Positions 49,041 to 58,224 of a DNA stretch of 64,000 bases are shown piece after piece (position 1 is the stretch's first letter; every line of letters starts with the position of its first letter). Below the pieces are notes generated by a model that saw only the letters and a list, made by a program, of their open reading frames with translations, was not told where the DNA came from and did no database searches. The DNA is from Ideonella_A sakaiensis_A (lineage in GTDB: Bacteria > Pseudomonadota > Gammaproteobacteria > Burkholderiales > Burkholderiaceae_C): positions 620,001-684,000 of the forward strand of contig NZ_CP182947.1 of the NCBI RefSeq assembly GCF_048320135.1, written 5' to 3'. Both the position numbers and the translations under genes were made by a program.

Positions 49041-50453
49041 TCACTCAACCGTGAACACGCCCCCCATGCCGCCCGCATGGTGCTCGAGCACATGGCAGTG
49101 GATCAGCCAGCGTCCGGGGTTGTCGGCGACAAAGGCCAGTTCGAGCTGGTCGCGCGGCGCCATCAGCACCGTATCGCGCCATGGTGGATCGGCGAGCGGC
49201 TGGCCATTGCGCGACAGCACCTGTACATGGTGGCCGTGCAGGTGGATCGGATGCCACCAGCGGGTCCGGTTGTCGAGCACAAGGCGCACGCTGCGCCCGG
49301 CGGGTACTGAAAACAACGGCGCGTGGCCGTCGTGCCGGCCCATGTGCGCGTGGCCGTTGACGGTCCATACCGGATCGGCCTCGCGGCTGCCGCCGAGTCT
49401 GCGCAGACGGCGCGCGACACGCTCTGTCCACGGGTCGTCCGGCCAGCCCCCCATGCCCATCATGCCGCCACCAAAGACCAGCGTGTGTTCCGCCGCGGCG
49501 TCGAGTTTCGGCGCAGGCAGCGGCGGCGCGGCGGCTGGCCGTGGCGCAGGCCGGGCCGCGGTGCGTTGGCCATCGCGGCCAGCCACCGCCACCGTGCCGA
49601 CGAGGCGTTCGCCGCGGCCGAAACTGTCGACGAGCACGTGGCGACCTGTGGCGTCGGCATCGATGACGATGTCGGCGCGCATGCCTGGGCCGAGCAGCAG
49701 TTGGCCCTCCCACGGCACCGCGTGATCGGCCGGCACACCGTCGCGCGCGATCATCCAGCCGCGCAGGCCGCGCAATTCGAGCGCGAAGATGCGTGCATTG
49801 GCGGCATTGATCAGCCGCAGCCTGATCCGCTGGCCCGCCTGCAGGTCCAGCACATGGTCGGTCGCGCCATTGACGGTCAGCCGCTGGCCGATCCGGCCGG
49901 CATGCGAGACGTCCATGAAGCCGTAGAAATCGTCGTCGATCCGTCCGCTGGCGTCGAGCCGCCAATCGTCGAGTAGCCAGACCTGATCCTCGTCGACCGG
50001 CGGCGCCGCATCGTCGTCGACGATCAGCGCGCCGGCCAGGCCGCGCTCGACCTGCTCCGGCGTGCCCAGGTGCGGGTGGTACCAGTAGGTGCCGGCATCG
50101 GGCAGCGCGAAGCGGTAGCGGAAACGCTGGCCCGGCGCGACCGGTGGCTGCGTCAGGTGCGGCACGCCGTCCATCGCATTCGGCAGCCGGATGCCGTGCC
50201 AGTGCACCGTCGTCGGATCGGGCAAGGCATTGTCGAGTTCGATGTCGAGCACCTCGCCGCGGCGGAAGCGCAGCACCGGCCCCGGCACTTGGCCGTCGTA
50301 TGCCCAGACCGGCAGCGCCGGCTGGCCGGCGGCCGCCACGTTCGCCGGCGCAGCCCGCAACGGCCGTGGCAGCGGCGCGGCAGCGCGTGCAGCAGCCGCC
50401 GCCAGCGGCGCCAGCGCCGTGGCGAGCAGCAGTTCCCTGCGTCCGATGGGCAT
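49041..50453 (-). CDS. Tat-exported multicopper oxidase
   Basis: This 470-residue protein starts MPIGRRELLLATALAPLAAA, a twin-arginine signal. It carries all four copper-binding stretches: TVHWHG, TYWYHPHLG, HPIHLHGHH near residue 415 and IHCHVLEHHAGGM at the C-terminus, so T1, T2 and T3 sites appear complete. A methionine/glycine patch (GGGMMGMGG) near residue 330 recalls the Met-rich segments of copper oxidases such as CueO. It probably oxidises Cu(I), metals or phenolics in the periplasm. It is alone on the minus strand. Confidence 0.88.
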   Translation of the reverse strand: MPIGRRELLLATALAPLAAAAARAAAPLPRPLRAAPANVAAAGQPALPVWAYDGQVPGPVLRFRRGEVLDIELDNALPDPTTVHWHGIRLPNAMDGVPHLTQPPVAPGQRFRYRFALPDAGTYWYHPHLGTPEQVERGLAGALIVDDDAAPPVDEDQVWLLDDWRLDASGRIDDDFYGFMDVSHAGRIGQRLTVNGATDHVLDLQAGQRIRLRLINAANARIFALELRGLRGWMIARDGVPADHAVPWEGQLLLGPGMRADIVIDADATGRHVLVDSFGRGERLVGTVAVAGRDGQRTAARPAPRPAAAPPLPAPKLDAAAEHTLVFGGGMMGMGGWPDDPWTERVARRLRRLGGSREADPVWTVNGHAHMGRHDGHAPLFSVPAGRSVRLVLDNRTRWWHPIHLHGHHVQVLSRNGQPLADPPWRDTVLMAPRDQLELAFVADNPGRWLIHCHVLEHHAGGMGGVFTVE

Positions 50454-50538
50454 CGATCCAGTCACCAGCCGATCGTCGCACAACACACCCCCGCGAACGC
50501 GAGCCGCCGCGGGTGCGGCCACGACACCGGCGCACGCG

Positions 50539-52152
50539 TCAAGCCCGCCGCAGATCCTCGTCGATCATCGCGGCCGCCTTGTCGCCAATCATGATCGCCG
50601 GTGCATTGGTATTGCCCGAGGTCACCCGCGGCATGATCGATGCGTCGGCAACGCGCAGACCTTCGACACCGCGCACGCGCAGCCTGGCGTCGACCACCGC
50701 GAGCGGGTCGCTGCCCATCCGGCACGAGCCGGCCGGGTGGTACATCGAATTGGCCGTCTCGCGCATGTAGGCGATCAGCTCCTCGTCGCTCGCCTTGTCG
50801 TCGCCCGGCATCACCTCGCGCTCGAAATGCGCGGCAAACGGTTCGGTTCGGAAGATGCGGCGGATCAGCCGCAGGCCGACCAGCATCGGCGCGATGTCGC
50901 GTTCGTCGGTCAGGAAGTTCGCGACCATCCGCGGCGCCTGCGCCGGGTCGGCCGAGGCGAGCCTCAGTTCACCGGTCGAGAACGGCTGCAGCAGTCCGCA
51001 CGACGCGGTGACCGCCGGGTAGGTGTCGGCCCGGTACATGCCGCCGGCGCCGAGCATGCTGAACGGCCGCATCTGGATCTGCAGGTCGATGCGCTCGCCG
51101 TTGACATGCGAGCGGGCAAACAGGCCGACCTGCGCCGCCGCCGAGTTCAGCAGGCCGCGCCTGCTGACGATGTAGCGCAGCACGTCCGGAATCATCCGCA
51201 CGTCGCGCGAGATCTTGTGGTTGATCGAGAACGACGGCTCGACACCGGCCAGGTAATGCACGTAGACATGGTCGTGCAGGTTGCGGCCGACGCCTGGCGC
51301 ATCGAGCACCGGCTTGATGCCGTGGCTGCGCAGCTGGTCGGCCGGCCCGATACCCGACAGCATCAGGATCTGCGGGCTGTTGATCGCGCCGCCGGAAACC
51401 ACGACCTCGCGCGCATTGACTTCGCGCGTTTCGCCGTCGACGCGGAAGCGCACACCGGTGACGCGGCGGCCCTCGAACAGCACCCGCTCGACCAGTGCGC
51501 CCGCCTGCACCTGCAGGTTCGGCCGCTTGCGCACCGGCTCGAGAAAGACGCGGGATGTCGATGCGCGCACACCATCACCGACCATCAGCTCGACATAACC
51601 GACACCCTCCTGCGTCGGCCCGTTGAAATCATCGTTGAACGGGATGCCCAGTTTGCGCGCAGCCTGCACGAAGGCCTGCGATGCCGGGTGCGGCTCCTCG
51701 ACCGGCGACACGCGCAATTCGCCGCTGCCGCCGTGCAGTCCGGATTCGCCGCGGTGATGCCCCTCGGTGCGCTTGAAATGCGGCAGCACGTCGTCCCAGC
51801 CCCAGCCGGGATTGCCGGCATCGCGCCAGGCGTCGAAATCCTCGCGCGTGCCGCGCATGTAGACATGGCCGTTGATGCAGCTGGTGCCACCGACCAGCTT
51901 GCCGCGCGGCCAGGCCAGGCGCCGGCCGTTCAGTCCCGGCTCGGGCTCGGACTGGTAGCCCCAGCTGATCTTCGGATCGGCGACGACGCGCGGCACGCCG
52001 GCCGGCACCTTGGTCCAGATGTTGTTGTGGTCGATGCCGGCCTCGAGCAGCAGCACCCGGCGCTTCGGGTCCGCCGACAGCCGGTTTGCCAGCACGCAGC
52101 CGGCCGAACCGGCACCAACGATGACGATGTCGTACGAAGTGGACGAAGCCAT
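50539..52152 (-). CDS. GMC-family FAD alcohol dehydrogenase (choline dehydrogenase-like)
   Basis: This 537-residue flavoprotein has the FAD motif VIVGAGSAGCVLANRL, the GMC signatures GGTSCINGHVYMRG and SGGAINSPQILMLSG, and the C-terminal SMYHPAGSCRMG with the active-site histidine region and SNTNAPAIMIGDKAA-like end (SGNTNAPAIM). It oxidises a primary alcohol to an aldehyde, passing electrons to the respiratory chain. It is divergent from the TRAP operon. Its promoter carries the same 29-base element as three other units in this region, which ties it to their pathway. Confidence 0.88.
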   Translation of the reverse strand: MASSTSYDIVIVGAGSAGCVLANRLSADPKRRVLLLEAGIDHNNIWTKVPAGVPRVVADPKISWGYQSEPEPGLNGRRLAWPRGKLVGGTSCINGHVYMRGTREDFDAWRDAGNPGWGWDDVLPHFKRTEGHHRGESGLHGGSGELRVSPVEEPHPASQAFVQAARKLGIPFNDDFNGPTQEGVGYVELMVGDGVRASTSRVFLEPVRKRPNLQVQAGALVERVLFEGRRVTGVRFRVDGETREVNAREVVVSGGAINSPQILMLSGIGPADQLRSHGIKPVLDAPGVGRNLHDHVYVHYLAGVEPSFSINHKISRDVRMIPDVLRYIVSRRGLLNSAAAQVGLFARSHVNGERIDLQIQMRPFSMLGAGGMYRADTYPAVTASCGLLQPFSTGELRLASADPAQAPRMVANFLTDERDIAPMLVGLRLIRRIFRTEPFAAHFEREVMPGDDKASDEELIAYMRETANSMYHPAGSCRMGSDPLAVVDARLRVRGVEGLRVADASIMPRVTSGNTNAPAIMIGDKAAAMIDEDLRRA

Positions 52153-52251
52153 GGAACGCCTTCTGCAGGTTCGGTCGATCGGGTCGCCGGATGCTACCGG
52201 CGCACCGCGCCAGCATGTGCCGCCGAGGTGACAGCGGCAGCGAATCGGTGA

Positions 52252-52303
52252 AATGTAGGAGCGCGTCCGACGCCACGCAAACGAATTAATCTTTTCGATC
52301 GTG
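52252..52303 (-). promoter_or_regulatory. Shared regulatory element and promoter of the GMC dehydrogenase gene
   Basis: Read on the minus strand: CACGATCGA, AAAGATTAAT, TCGTTTGCGT (52303 down to 52275), whose end is a -35 TTGCGT, then a 17-base spacer and a -10 TACATT (52257-52252). The 29-base element matches those at 52466, 59597 and 60707 with the same spacing. The start codon is about 100 bases downstream. The 534-base gap 52153-52686 contains this site and the divergent dctP promoter; I see nothing else in it. Confidence 0.55.
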
Positions 52304-52465
52304 AAGTCAGGCCGGACAGTCTGCGAGCAACGGCCGGATTGCTGCGGACGCCCCGCTGCCGATGCGCTGCAGTGGCCGCAAACGACCCCCGGGGAAACCA
52401 CGATCCGGCAGCCACGCGACCAAACCCGGCTCCAGGGAGAGCCGTTCCACTGTCCATCCATTCTT

Positions 52466-52517
52466 CAGAATTGACGCGATAAGTTTGATTGTCGGCTCAA
52501 GCCCGCTTGCATAGAGT
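52466..52517 (+). promoter_or_regulatory. Shared regulatory element and promoter of the TRAP operon
   Basis: The core CGCGATAAGTTTGATTGTCG at 52475-52494 is identical at 18 of 20 positions to the core upstream of the mct-like gene (59588-59569, minus strand). Its end serves as -35 TTGTCG, followed by 17 bases and the -10 TAGAGT at 52512-52517. The same -10 at the same distance is found upstream of mct. This leaves a leader of about 165 bases before dctP. Confidence 0.6.
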
Positions 52518-52686
52518 CGCGCTCAGCGAGTGGCAGGCACGAGAACAAGAGGTCCGACAAGGACCGCACTGCCCGACTGGTTTCGATGCGGATGGAAGGC
52601 CGGCGAAGAGTTTTTCTGCGCTGCGCTCGAAGTCCTTTCAGCAACGGGACGACCAGGATGGTCGCCCATTTCCAGTGAGGACTGTG

Positions 52687-53796
52687 ATGAAATTTTCGAG
52701 AACCCTTCTGACCGGTGCGTGCGCCGCGTTGGTATCGCTCGGGGTCGCCCTGCCGGGCGCCGCCCAGGCCCAGACCAAGCTGCGGATCCAGTCCGCATTT
52801 CCGGCGCAGGGCTTGTACCAGCTCGCGGCGGAAGATTTCGCAGAGCGGGTCAATACGCTGTCGGGCGGGCGTCTGAAGGTCGAACTGCTGCCGTCCGGCT
52901 CGGTCGTGCCGGCCTTCGAGGTGCTCGACGCGGTCAACAAGAAAGTGATCGACGGTGGCTATACCGCGCCGGCCTACTGGCTCGGCAAGAACAAGGCCGC
53001 GGCGCTGTTCGGCCCGGCACCCGGCGGCCCGTACGGCATGGACGTGATCGACTATCTGGGCTGGATCTACGACGGCGGCGGCTTGCAGCTGTACCGCGAC
53101 TTCTATCAGAACGAGCTGAAGTCGAACGTCGTCGTGTTCCCGCTGACCGCCAGCGACCGCCAGGCGCTCGGCTGGTTCAAGAAGCCGGTCGCCAACTGGG
53201 CCGACCTGAAAGGCCGCAAGTGCCGCCAGACCGGCATCACCGCCGAGGTGTTCTCGAAGTCCGGCATGGCCACCGTCAACATGCCCGGCGGCGAAATCGT
53301 TCCGGCCGGTGAGCGTGGCGTGATCGACTGCGCCGAATTCGTCGGTGCTGCCGAGGATTCGCTGATCGGCTTCCAGACGGTGTGGAAGAACTTCTACCCG
53401 CAATCGATGCACGAGCCGGCAACCGTTGTCGAGCTGCTGATCAACGGCGATGTCTGGAAAGGCCTGGCGCCCGACCTGCAGGCGATCGTGCAGGCTGCGA
53501 CGGTCGAATCGACGCTGCGCTCGATCTATGTGCGCAACAAGAAGGACGGCCAGGCAATGCAGGACATGCGCACCAAGCACGGTGTCACGATCCACCGCAC
53601 GCCAGATGACATCGTCGTGAAGACGCTCGAGAGCTGGGACCAGATCTCCGAGGCCGAAGCCGGGAAGAACCCGTTCTTCAAGAAGGTGCTCGAGTCGCAG
53701 AAGGCCTATGCGGGCCAGGTGGTGCCGACGCGGCGCACGACCACCGTTCCGTACAACCTGGCGGCCGATCACTACTGGCCGATCAAGAAGCCGTAA
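52687..53796 (+). CDS. dctP: TRAP transporter substrate-binding protein DctP
   Basis: This 369-residue periplasmic protein has a Sec signal (MKFSRTLLTGACAALVSLGV, cut near AQAQ) and the DctP fold, with LRIQSAFPAQGLYQLAAEDFAERVNTLSGGRLKVELLPSG and the substrate helix region GRKCRQTGITAEVFSKSGMA. The subgroup resembles those binding 2-oxo or hydroxy acids. It delivers the substrate to the DctQ-DctM pair. The GAGGA site precedes the ATG. A strong stem-loop follows the gene. Confidence 0.88.
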   Translation: MKFSRTLLTGACAALVSLGVALPGAAQAQTKLRIQSAFPAQGLYQLAAEDFAERVNTLSGGRLKVELLPSGSVVPAFEVLDAVNKKVIDGGYTAPAYWLGKNKAAALFGPAPGGPYGMDVIDYLGWIYDGGGLQLYRDFYQNELKSNVVVFPLTASDRQALGWFKKPVANWADLKGRKCRQTGITAEVFSKSGMATVNMPGGEIVPAGERGVIDCAEFVGAAEDSLIGFQTVWKNFYPQSMHEPATVVELLINGDVWKGLAPDLQAIVQAATVESTLRSIYVRNKKDGQAMQDMRTKHGVTIHRTPDDIVVKTLESWDQISEAEAGKNPFFKKVLESQKAYAGQVVPTRRTTTVPYNLAADHYWPIKKP

Positions 53797-53817
53797 GAGC
53801 AATCCACTGCTTGCGCG

Positions 53818-53850
53818 GGGCGGGTGACCGGCCGGTCCGGACACCCGCCC
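53818..53850 (+). other. Intercistronic stem-loop after dctP
   Basis: GGGCGGGTG (53818-53826) and CACCCGCCC (53842-53850) form a perfect 9-base-pair stem. The 15-base loop itself contains the palindrome ACCGGCCGGT. It lies between dctP and dctQ, without a T-run beyond two T. Such structures after binding-protein genes commonly stabilise the upstream message or reduce expression of the membrane genes, allowing binding protein excess. Confidence 0.6.
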
Positions 53851-53876
53851 TTCACGACGGTTGAGGAGACAAGAAG

Positions 53877-54422
53877 ATGTTCCCAGCGTTCGCGCTCCGA
53901 GTGATTCGCGGCATCGATGTTTTTACCGGAGCCACGATCTGGCCGGTGATGGCGCTGCTGGCACCGCTGATCCTGTCCAACGTGATCGAGGTGCTGATGC
54001 GCTACGTCTGGAAGCAGCCCACCGTGTGGGCAGCCGACATGACGGTGATGACCTACGGATCGCTGTTCATGCTCGGTGCGGCCTATACGCTGCGCGAAGG
54101 TGCCCATGTGCGCACCGACATCTTCTGGGACAAGTTTTCGGACCGGACGAAAGGCATCATCGATTCGGTCTCCTACCTGCTGCTGTTCCTGCCGGTGATG
54201 GCCGTGCTGATCGCGATCTCGATCGACGACTTCCTGTATGCCTGGTCGATCAACGAGCGTTCGACGCTCGGCCTGTGGCAGCCGATCATCTGGCCGTTCC
54301 GTGCGGTGGTACCGCTGTCGGCCGCGTTGCTGTTCCTGCAAGGCATTTCCGAGTTCCTGAAGGCCTTGTATGCGGTGCGCACCGGCCAGGAACTGGTGCA
54401 TCACGAAAAAGTAGACATCTGA
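53877..54422 (+). CDS. dctQ: TRAP transporter small permease DctQ
   Basis: This 181-residue membrane protein has four hydrophobic helices and the DctQ-type motif RYVWKQPTVWAADMTVMTYGSLFMLGAAY with the REGAHVRTDIFWD loop. It is the small membrane subunit of the TRAP importer. It starts 26 bases after the stem-loop with a GAGGAGA ribosome site and precedes dctM by 12 bases. Confidence 0.9.
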   Translation: MFPAFALRVIRGIDVFTGATIWPVMALLAPLILSNVIEVLMRYVWKQPTVWAADMTVMTYGSLFMLGAAYTLREGAHVRTDIFWDKFSDRTKGIIDSVSYLLLFLPVMAVLIAISIDDFLYAWSINERSTLGLWQPIIWPFRAVVPLSAALLFLQGISEFLKALYAVRTGQELVHHEKVDI

Positions 54423-54434
54423 CGGGCCGACGCG

Positions 54435-55775
54435 ATGACCCCAAATCAAATGCTCGGCCTGCTGATGCTGGCCTCGATGATCAGCATCATCTTCATCGGC
54501 TTCCCGATCTCGTTCACGCTGCTGTTCATCGCGCTGGTGTTCGGCTCGATCGGCCTCGGCGTCGACCTGACCTTCAATCTGGCCTACCTGCAGATCTGGG
54601 GCTTCATGAAGGACGATATCCTGCCGGCGGTGCCGCTGTTCATCTTCATGGGTTTCATGGTCGAGCAGGCCGGGCTGATGAGCCGGCTGTTCGAGGCGGT
54701 GCGCCATCTGCTCGCGCCGATCCGCGGTTCCCTCTACATCGCGGTGCTGATCACCGCGACGGTTTTCGCAATGGCCACCGGCATCGTCGGCGCGTCGGTC
54801 GCGGTGCTCGGCATCATGGCTGCACCGATGATCCTGAAGGCCGGCTACGACGACAAACTGTCGGCCGGCGCGATCGCCGCTGGCGGCACGCTCGGCATCC
54901 TGATCCCGCCGAGCGTGATGCTGGTCGTGATGGGACCGGTGATGGGCGTGCCGGTCAATGCGCTGTATGCCGCGTGCATGGGCCCGGGCTTCATGCTGGC
55001 TGCGGTCTACATGATCTACTGCCTGGTTCGCAGCTTCATCAACCCGAAGCTCGGGCCGCCGCTGCCGAAGGAGGAGCGGATCACCGACATCCGGCTGCTG
55101 GTCCGTGAATTCATGATCGGCGTGGTGCCGCTGGCCGCGCTGATCACGGTGACGCTCGGCACCATCCTCGGCGGCCTCGCCACAGCAACCGAAGCGGCCT
55201 CGTGCGGCGCACTCGGCGCGACGCTGCTCGCGCTGGCCTATGGCAGGCTGACGCCGCAGGCACTGAAAAAGGCGGCAGTCGCAACCGTCGTCACCGCCAG
55301 CATGGTGCTGATCCTCGCGGTCGCGTCGAACGTGTTCGGTGCGATCTTCACGCGGCTCGGCGCCGCGACCGTGATCACCGATGCGGTCGCCCAGATCCCG
55401 CTGCCCGACATGGGCAAGCTCGTCGTCATCATGGCGGTGATCTTCCTGCTCGGCTGGCCGTTCGAATGGCCGGCGATCATCCTGGTCTTCGTGCCGATCT
55501 TCCTGCCGGTGGTGCAGACGCTCGAACTCGGCCTGAACAAGGGCGAACTGCTGCTGTGGTTCGGTGCGCTGCTGGCGGTCAATCTGCAGACGGCCTTCCT
55601 CAGTCCACCAGTGGCGATGTCGGCCTATTTCCTGAAGAATGTGGTGCCGCGCTGGGACCTGAAGACGATCTACGCCGGGATGGGCCAGTTCATGGCGCTC
55701 CAGGTGGTCTTCCTGTTGCTGCTGCTGTTCTTCCCGGCGATCGCATTGTGGTTGCCGAGGCTGCTCGCCAACTGA
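54435..55775 (+). CDS. dctM: TRAP transporter large permease DctM
   Basis: This 446-residue membrane protein has about 12 helices and the DctM signatures AVPLFIFMGFMVEQAGL, TGIVGASVAVLGIMAAPMIL, GAIAAGGTLGILIPPSVML and NLQTAFLSPPVAMSAYFLK. It is the sodium-driven transport subunit. The DctPQM set is complete and is followed after 24 bases by an FMN hydroxyacid oxidase gene, so imported substrate is probably a 2-hydroxy acid. Confidence 0.93.
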   Translation: MTPNQMLGLLMLASMISIIFIGFPISFTLLFIALVFGSIGLGVDLTFNLAYLQIWGFMKDDILPAVPLFIFMGFMVEQAGLMSRLFEAVRHLLAPIRGSLYIAVLITATVFAMATGIVGASVAVLGIMAAPMILKAGYDDKLSAGAIAAGGTLGILIPPSVMLVVMGPVMGVPVNALYAACMGPGFMLAAVYMIYCLVRSFINPKLGPPLPKEERITDIRLLVREFMIGVVPLAALITVTLGTILGGLATATEAASCGALGATLLALAYGRLTPQALKKAAVATVVTASMVLILAVASNVFGAIFTRLGAATVITDAVAQIPLPDMGKLVVIMAVIFLLGWPFEWPAIILVFVPIFLPVVQTLELGLNKGELLLWFGALLAVNLQTAFLSPPVAMSAYFLKNVVPRWDLKTIYAGMGQFMALQVVFLLLLLFFPAIALWLPRLLAN

Positions 55776-55799
55776 TCGGCCGACGGACAAGGAGGAACA

Positions 55800-57023
55800 A
55801 TGAGCAAGCTGGCCCGCGCCGCATCGATCGAGGATTTGCGCCAGCTCGCGCGCAAGCGCTTGCCGCGCGTCGTCTTCGATTTCATCGACGGCGCCGCCGG
55901 CAATGAGCGCACGCTGCGCGAGAACCAGCAGTGTTTTGCCGACTGGCAGCTGATGCCGCGGGTCGGTGTCGATGTCAGCGACCGGTCGCTCGCCACCCGC
56001 ATCGTCGGCCACGACGCGAAGCTGCCGCTGATCCTCGCGCCGACCGGCCTCGCGGGCATGTTTTATCCGGGAGGAGAAATGGCCGCGGCCAGCGCCGCCG
56101 AAGCGGCCGGCATCCCGTACTGCCTGTCGACCAATTCGGTCGCGTCGATCGAGGAGGTGGCTGCCGCGGTGCCCGGCGGCGACCGCTGGTTCCAGCTCTA
56201 CATCATGAAGGACCGCGGCCTGACCGACGCACTGCTCGAGCGCGCCGCACGCAGCGGCTACCGGGTGTTGTGCGTGACCGTCGACCTGCCGATCCAGGGC
56301 AAACGCGACCGCGACGTGCGCAACAGTTTCACGGTACCGCTGCGCCCGCGGCCGGGCACGATCCTCGATGTCGCCAGCCACCCGCGCTGGCTGATCGGGC
56401 TGCTGCGCTCAAATGTCCGCTTCGGCAATTTCGTCGGCTCGGAGCCCGAGGGCTTCACCAGCATCGCGAAGCTGGTTGGCACGCTGTTCGACCCGAGCGC
56501 AAACTGGGACGACATCGCGCGCATCCGCGAGAAATGGAAGGGACCGGTGGTCGTCAAGGGCGTGCTCCATCCGGACGATGCGCGCCGCGCGGTCGAGATC
56601 GGCTGCGATGGCGTGATCGTCTCGAACCACGGCGGACGCCAGCTCGACCAGGTGCCGGCCTCGGTGACCGCGCTGCCGGCGATTGCAGAAGCGGTCGGCG
56701 GCCGTGCCGAAGTGATCCTCGACAGCGGCGTGCGCCGCGGCACCGACATCCTGGTCGCCCGCGCGCTCGGCGCGTCGGCCTGCATGATCGGCCGCGCCTT
56801 CCTGTGGGGACTGGCCAGTGGCGGCCAGGCCGGCGTCACCCGCACAATCGACATCCTGCGCGACGAACTCGACAATGCGCTGGCGCTGCTCGGGCAGCGG
56901 CGCTTCGTCGATGTCGGCCACCAATCCGCCATCCGCTCGCACGACCACCGCCACGGCGTCCCCCGCCAGGCTGAGAATGTGAACGCCGAGCCGGGCCGGC
57001 CACGGCTTGCTTCCGGCGGCTGA
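55800..57023 (+). CDS. FMN-dependent 2-hydroxyacid oxidase/dehydrogenase
   Basis: This 407-residue TIM-barrel flavoprotein of the lactate/glycolate/mandelate oxidase family has RVVFDFIDGAAGNERTLREN, the FMN-binding LAPTGLAGMFYPGGE, WFQLYIMKD, and the active site GVIVSNHGGRQLDQVPASV with the catalytic histidine and arginine. The reaction is oxidation of an (S)-2-hydroxy acid to the 2-oxo acid. It ends the TRAP operon, so its substrate is probably what the TRAP system imports. If that is glycolate, the product glyoxylate would feed the Mch/Mct chemistry encoded next door. Confidence 0.87.
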   Translation: MSKLARAASIEDLRQLARKRLPRVVFDFIDGAAGNERTLRENQQCFADWQLMPRVGVDVSDRSLATRIVGHDAKLPLILAPTGLAGMFYPGGEMAAASAAEAAGIPYCLSTNSVASIEEVAAAVPGGDRWFQLYIMKDRGLTDALLERAARSGYRVLCVTVDLPIQGKRDRDVRNSFTVPLRPRPGTILDVASHPRWLIGLLRSNVRFGNFVGSEPEGFTSIAKLVGTLFDPSANWDDIARIREKWKGPVVVKGVLHPDDARRAVEIGCDGVIVSNHGGRQLDQVPASVTALPAIAEAVGGRAEVILDSGVRRGTDILVARALGASACMIGRAFLWGLASGGQAGVTRTIDILRDELDNALALLGQRRFVDVGHQSAIRSHDHRHGVPRQAENVNAEPGRPRLASGG

Positions 57024-57060
57024 CGCCACCCGATCCCGGGCGAACAGCCGTTCGGACTGC

Positions 57061-58224
57061 TCAGCTGACGGCACTGCGCGCGACGCGGCGTGCCGATTCC
57101 GACCCGGCGGCGCCGCGCTCCGACAGGCGGCGCGGCATCAGCACCGTGTGGTCCAGGTCGAGCACGACATTCGGGTGCGGCCCGCCATCGGCGGCGGTGA
57201 TTGCGCCGGCCGGCAGCTCTGCCGGATGCAGATTTTTCAGCCCGAGCAGGCGCAGCCGAAGCGCGCCAAGATCATTGCGGCCGGGCAGCCGCCAGCGCTC
57301 GAGCACCTCGGTGCAGGCATACAGCGTATCGCCGGCAACGGTCGGCGCGACATGGCTGCCGCCATTGATCGCGGCGATGCCGATCACGTTTTCCAGCCCG
57401 TCGTAGGCCAGCGCACGGCAGACCGAGATCACGTGCCCGCCATAGACGAGGCGCGCGCCGACATGCGAGTCACGCATCGCAAGCGCATCGAAATGCAGCC
57501 GGGCATTGTTCTGGTACAGCCTTGTGGCCATCATGTGGTCGGCTTCCTCGATCGTCATCCCGGTCGGATGGACGATGCGGTCGCCGGCAGAGTAGCTGTC
57601 CCACAAATCGTCGCTGCCAGTCGCGTCGCACCAGCCGGCGAGCGCTGCCGTCGACGCGATGCGTCCACGCACGATCAGCCGATCGGGCGTGATCATCGGC
57701 GCCAGCGGCGGCACCAGTGGCTCGCCGACTCGGGCCTGCGGATCGGCCTTGCGCACCATCACCCAGCGCACCCAGGTCAGCACCGCGGCATCGTCCTCGC
57801 GATAGCAGGTCGAGCGAACCCAGACGACGCCGCTCTGCCGGCTCGAGTTTTCCTTCATGCCGATCACGACGCTTTCGCAGCGCAGCGTATCGCCGGCGTA
57901 GACCGGCTCGAGGAAACGCATCTCGGCATATCCGAGGTTGGCCACCGCATTCAGCGAGATGTCCGGAACCGTCTTGCCGAACGCAAGGTTGAACAGCAGC
58001 AGGTCGTCGAGCGGCCGGCTGCGAAAGCCGAGTTCGCGCGCCACCGGCGCCGACGAATGAAGCGCCTGGCGCGCGCCGGTCAGCGCGATGTACAACGCGA
58101 CATCGCCGTCGCCAACGGTGCGCGGCGTGCCATGGCGGATCACCTGGCCGAGCCGGAAATCCTCGAAGAAGTTGCCACGCCGTTGCCTGCGGCCGGTGGC
58201 CACTGCGCGCGTCGCGGTGCTCAC
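57061..58224 (-). CDS. Mesaconyl-CoA hydratase-like double MaoC-fold protein
   Basis: This 387-residue protein has GNFFEDFRLGQVIRHGTPRTV, then LTGARQALHSSAPVARELGF, FGKTVPDISLNAVANLGYAEMRF and MTIEEADHMMATRLYQNNARLHFD, with a second hot-dog domain (YGGHVISVCRALAYDGLENV, AAINGGSH). This is the pattern of the Mch family, which interconverts beta-methylmalyl-CoA and mesaconyl-CoA. It starts with GTG overlapping the mct-like stop (GTGA), so the two are translationally coupled. The C-terminus is about 20 residues longer than usual. A different enoyl-CoA substrate remains possible. Confidence 0.72.
   Translation of the reverse strand: MSTATRAVATGRRQRRGNFFEDFRLGQVIRHGTPRTVGDGDVALYIALTGARQALHSSAPVARELGFRSRPLDDLLLFNLAFGKTVPDISLNAVANLGYAEMRFLEPVYAGDTLRCESVVIGMKENSSRQSGVVWVRSTCYREDDAAVLTWVRWVMVRKADPQARVGEPLVPPLAPMITPDRLIVRGRIASTAALAGWCDATGSDDLWDSYSAGDRIVHPTGMTIEEADHMMATRLYQNNARLHFDALAMRDSHVGARLVYGGHVISVCRALAYDGLENVIGIAAINGGSHVAPTVAGDTLYACTEVLERWRLPGRNDLGALRLRLLGLKNLHPAELPAGAITAADGGPHPNVVLDLDHTVLMPRRLSERGAAGSESARRVARSAVS

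Noticed and set aside
53772..56381. Minus-strand open frame of more than 860 codons opposite the TRAP and FMN oxidase genes
   Set aside because: It has extreme His/Asp/Gln/Arg composition and no motif, and overlaps four confident plus-strand genes.
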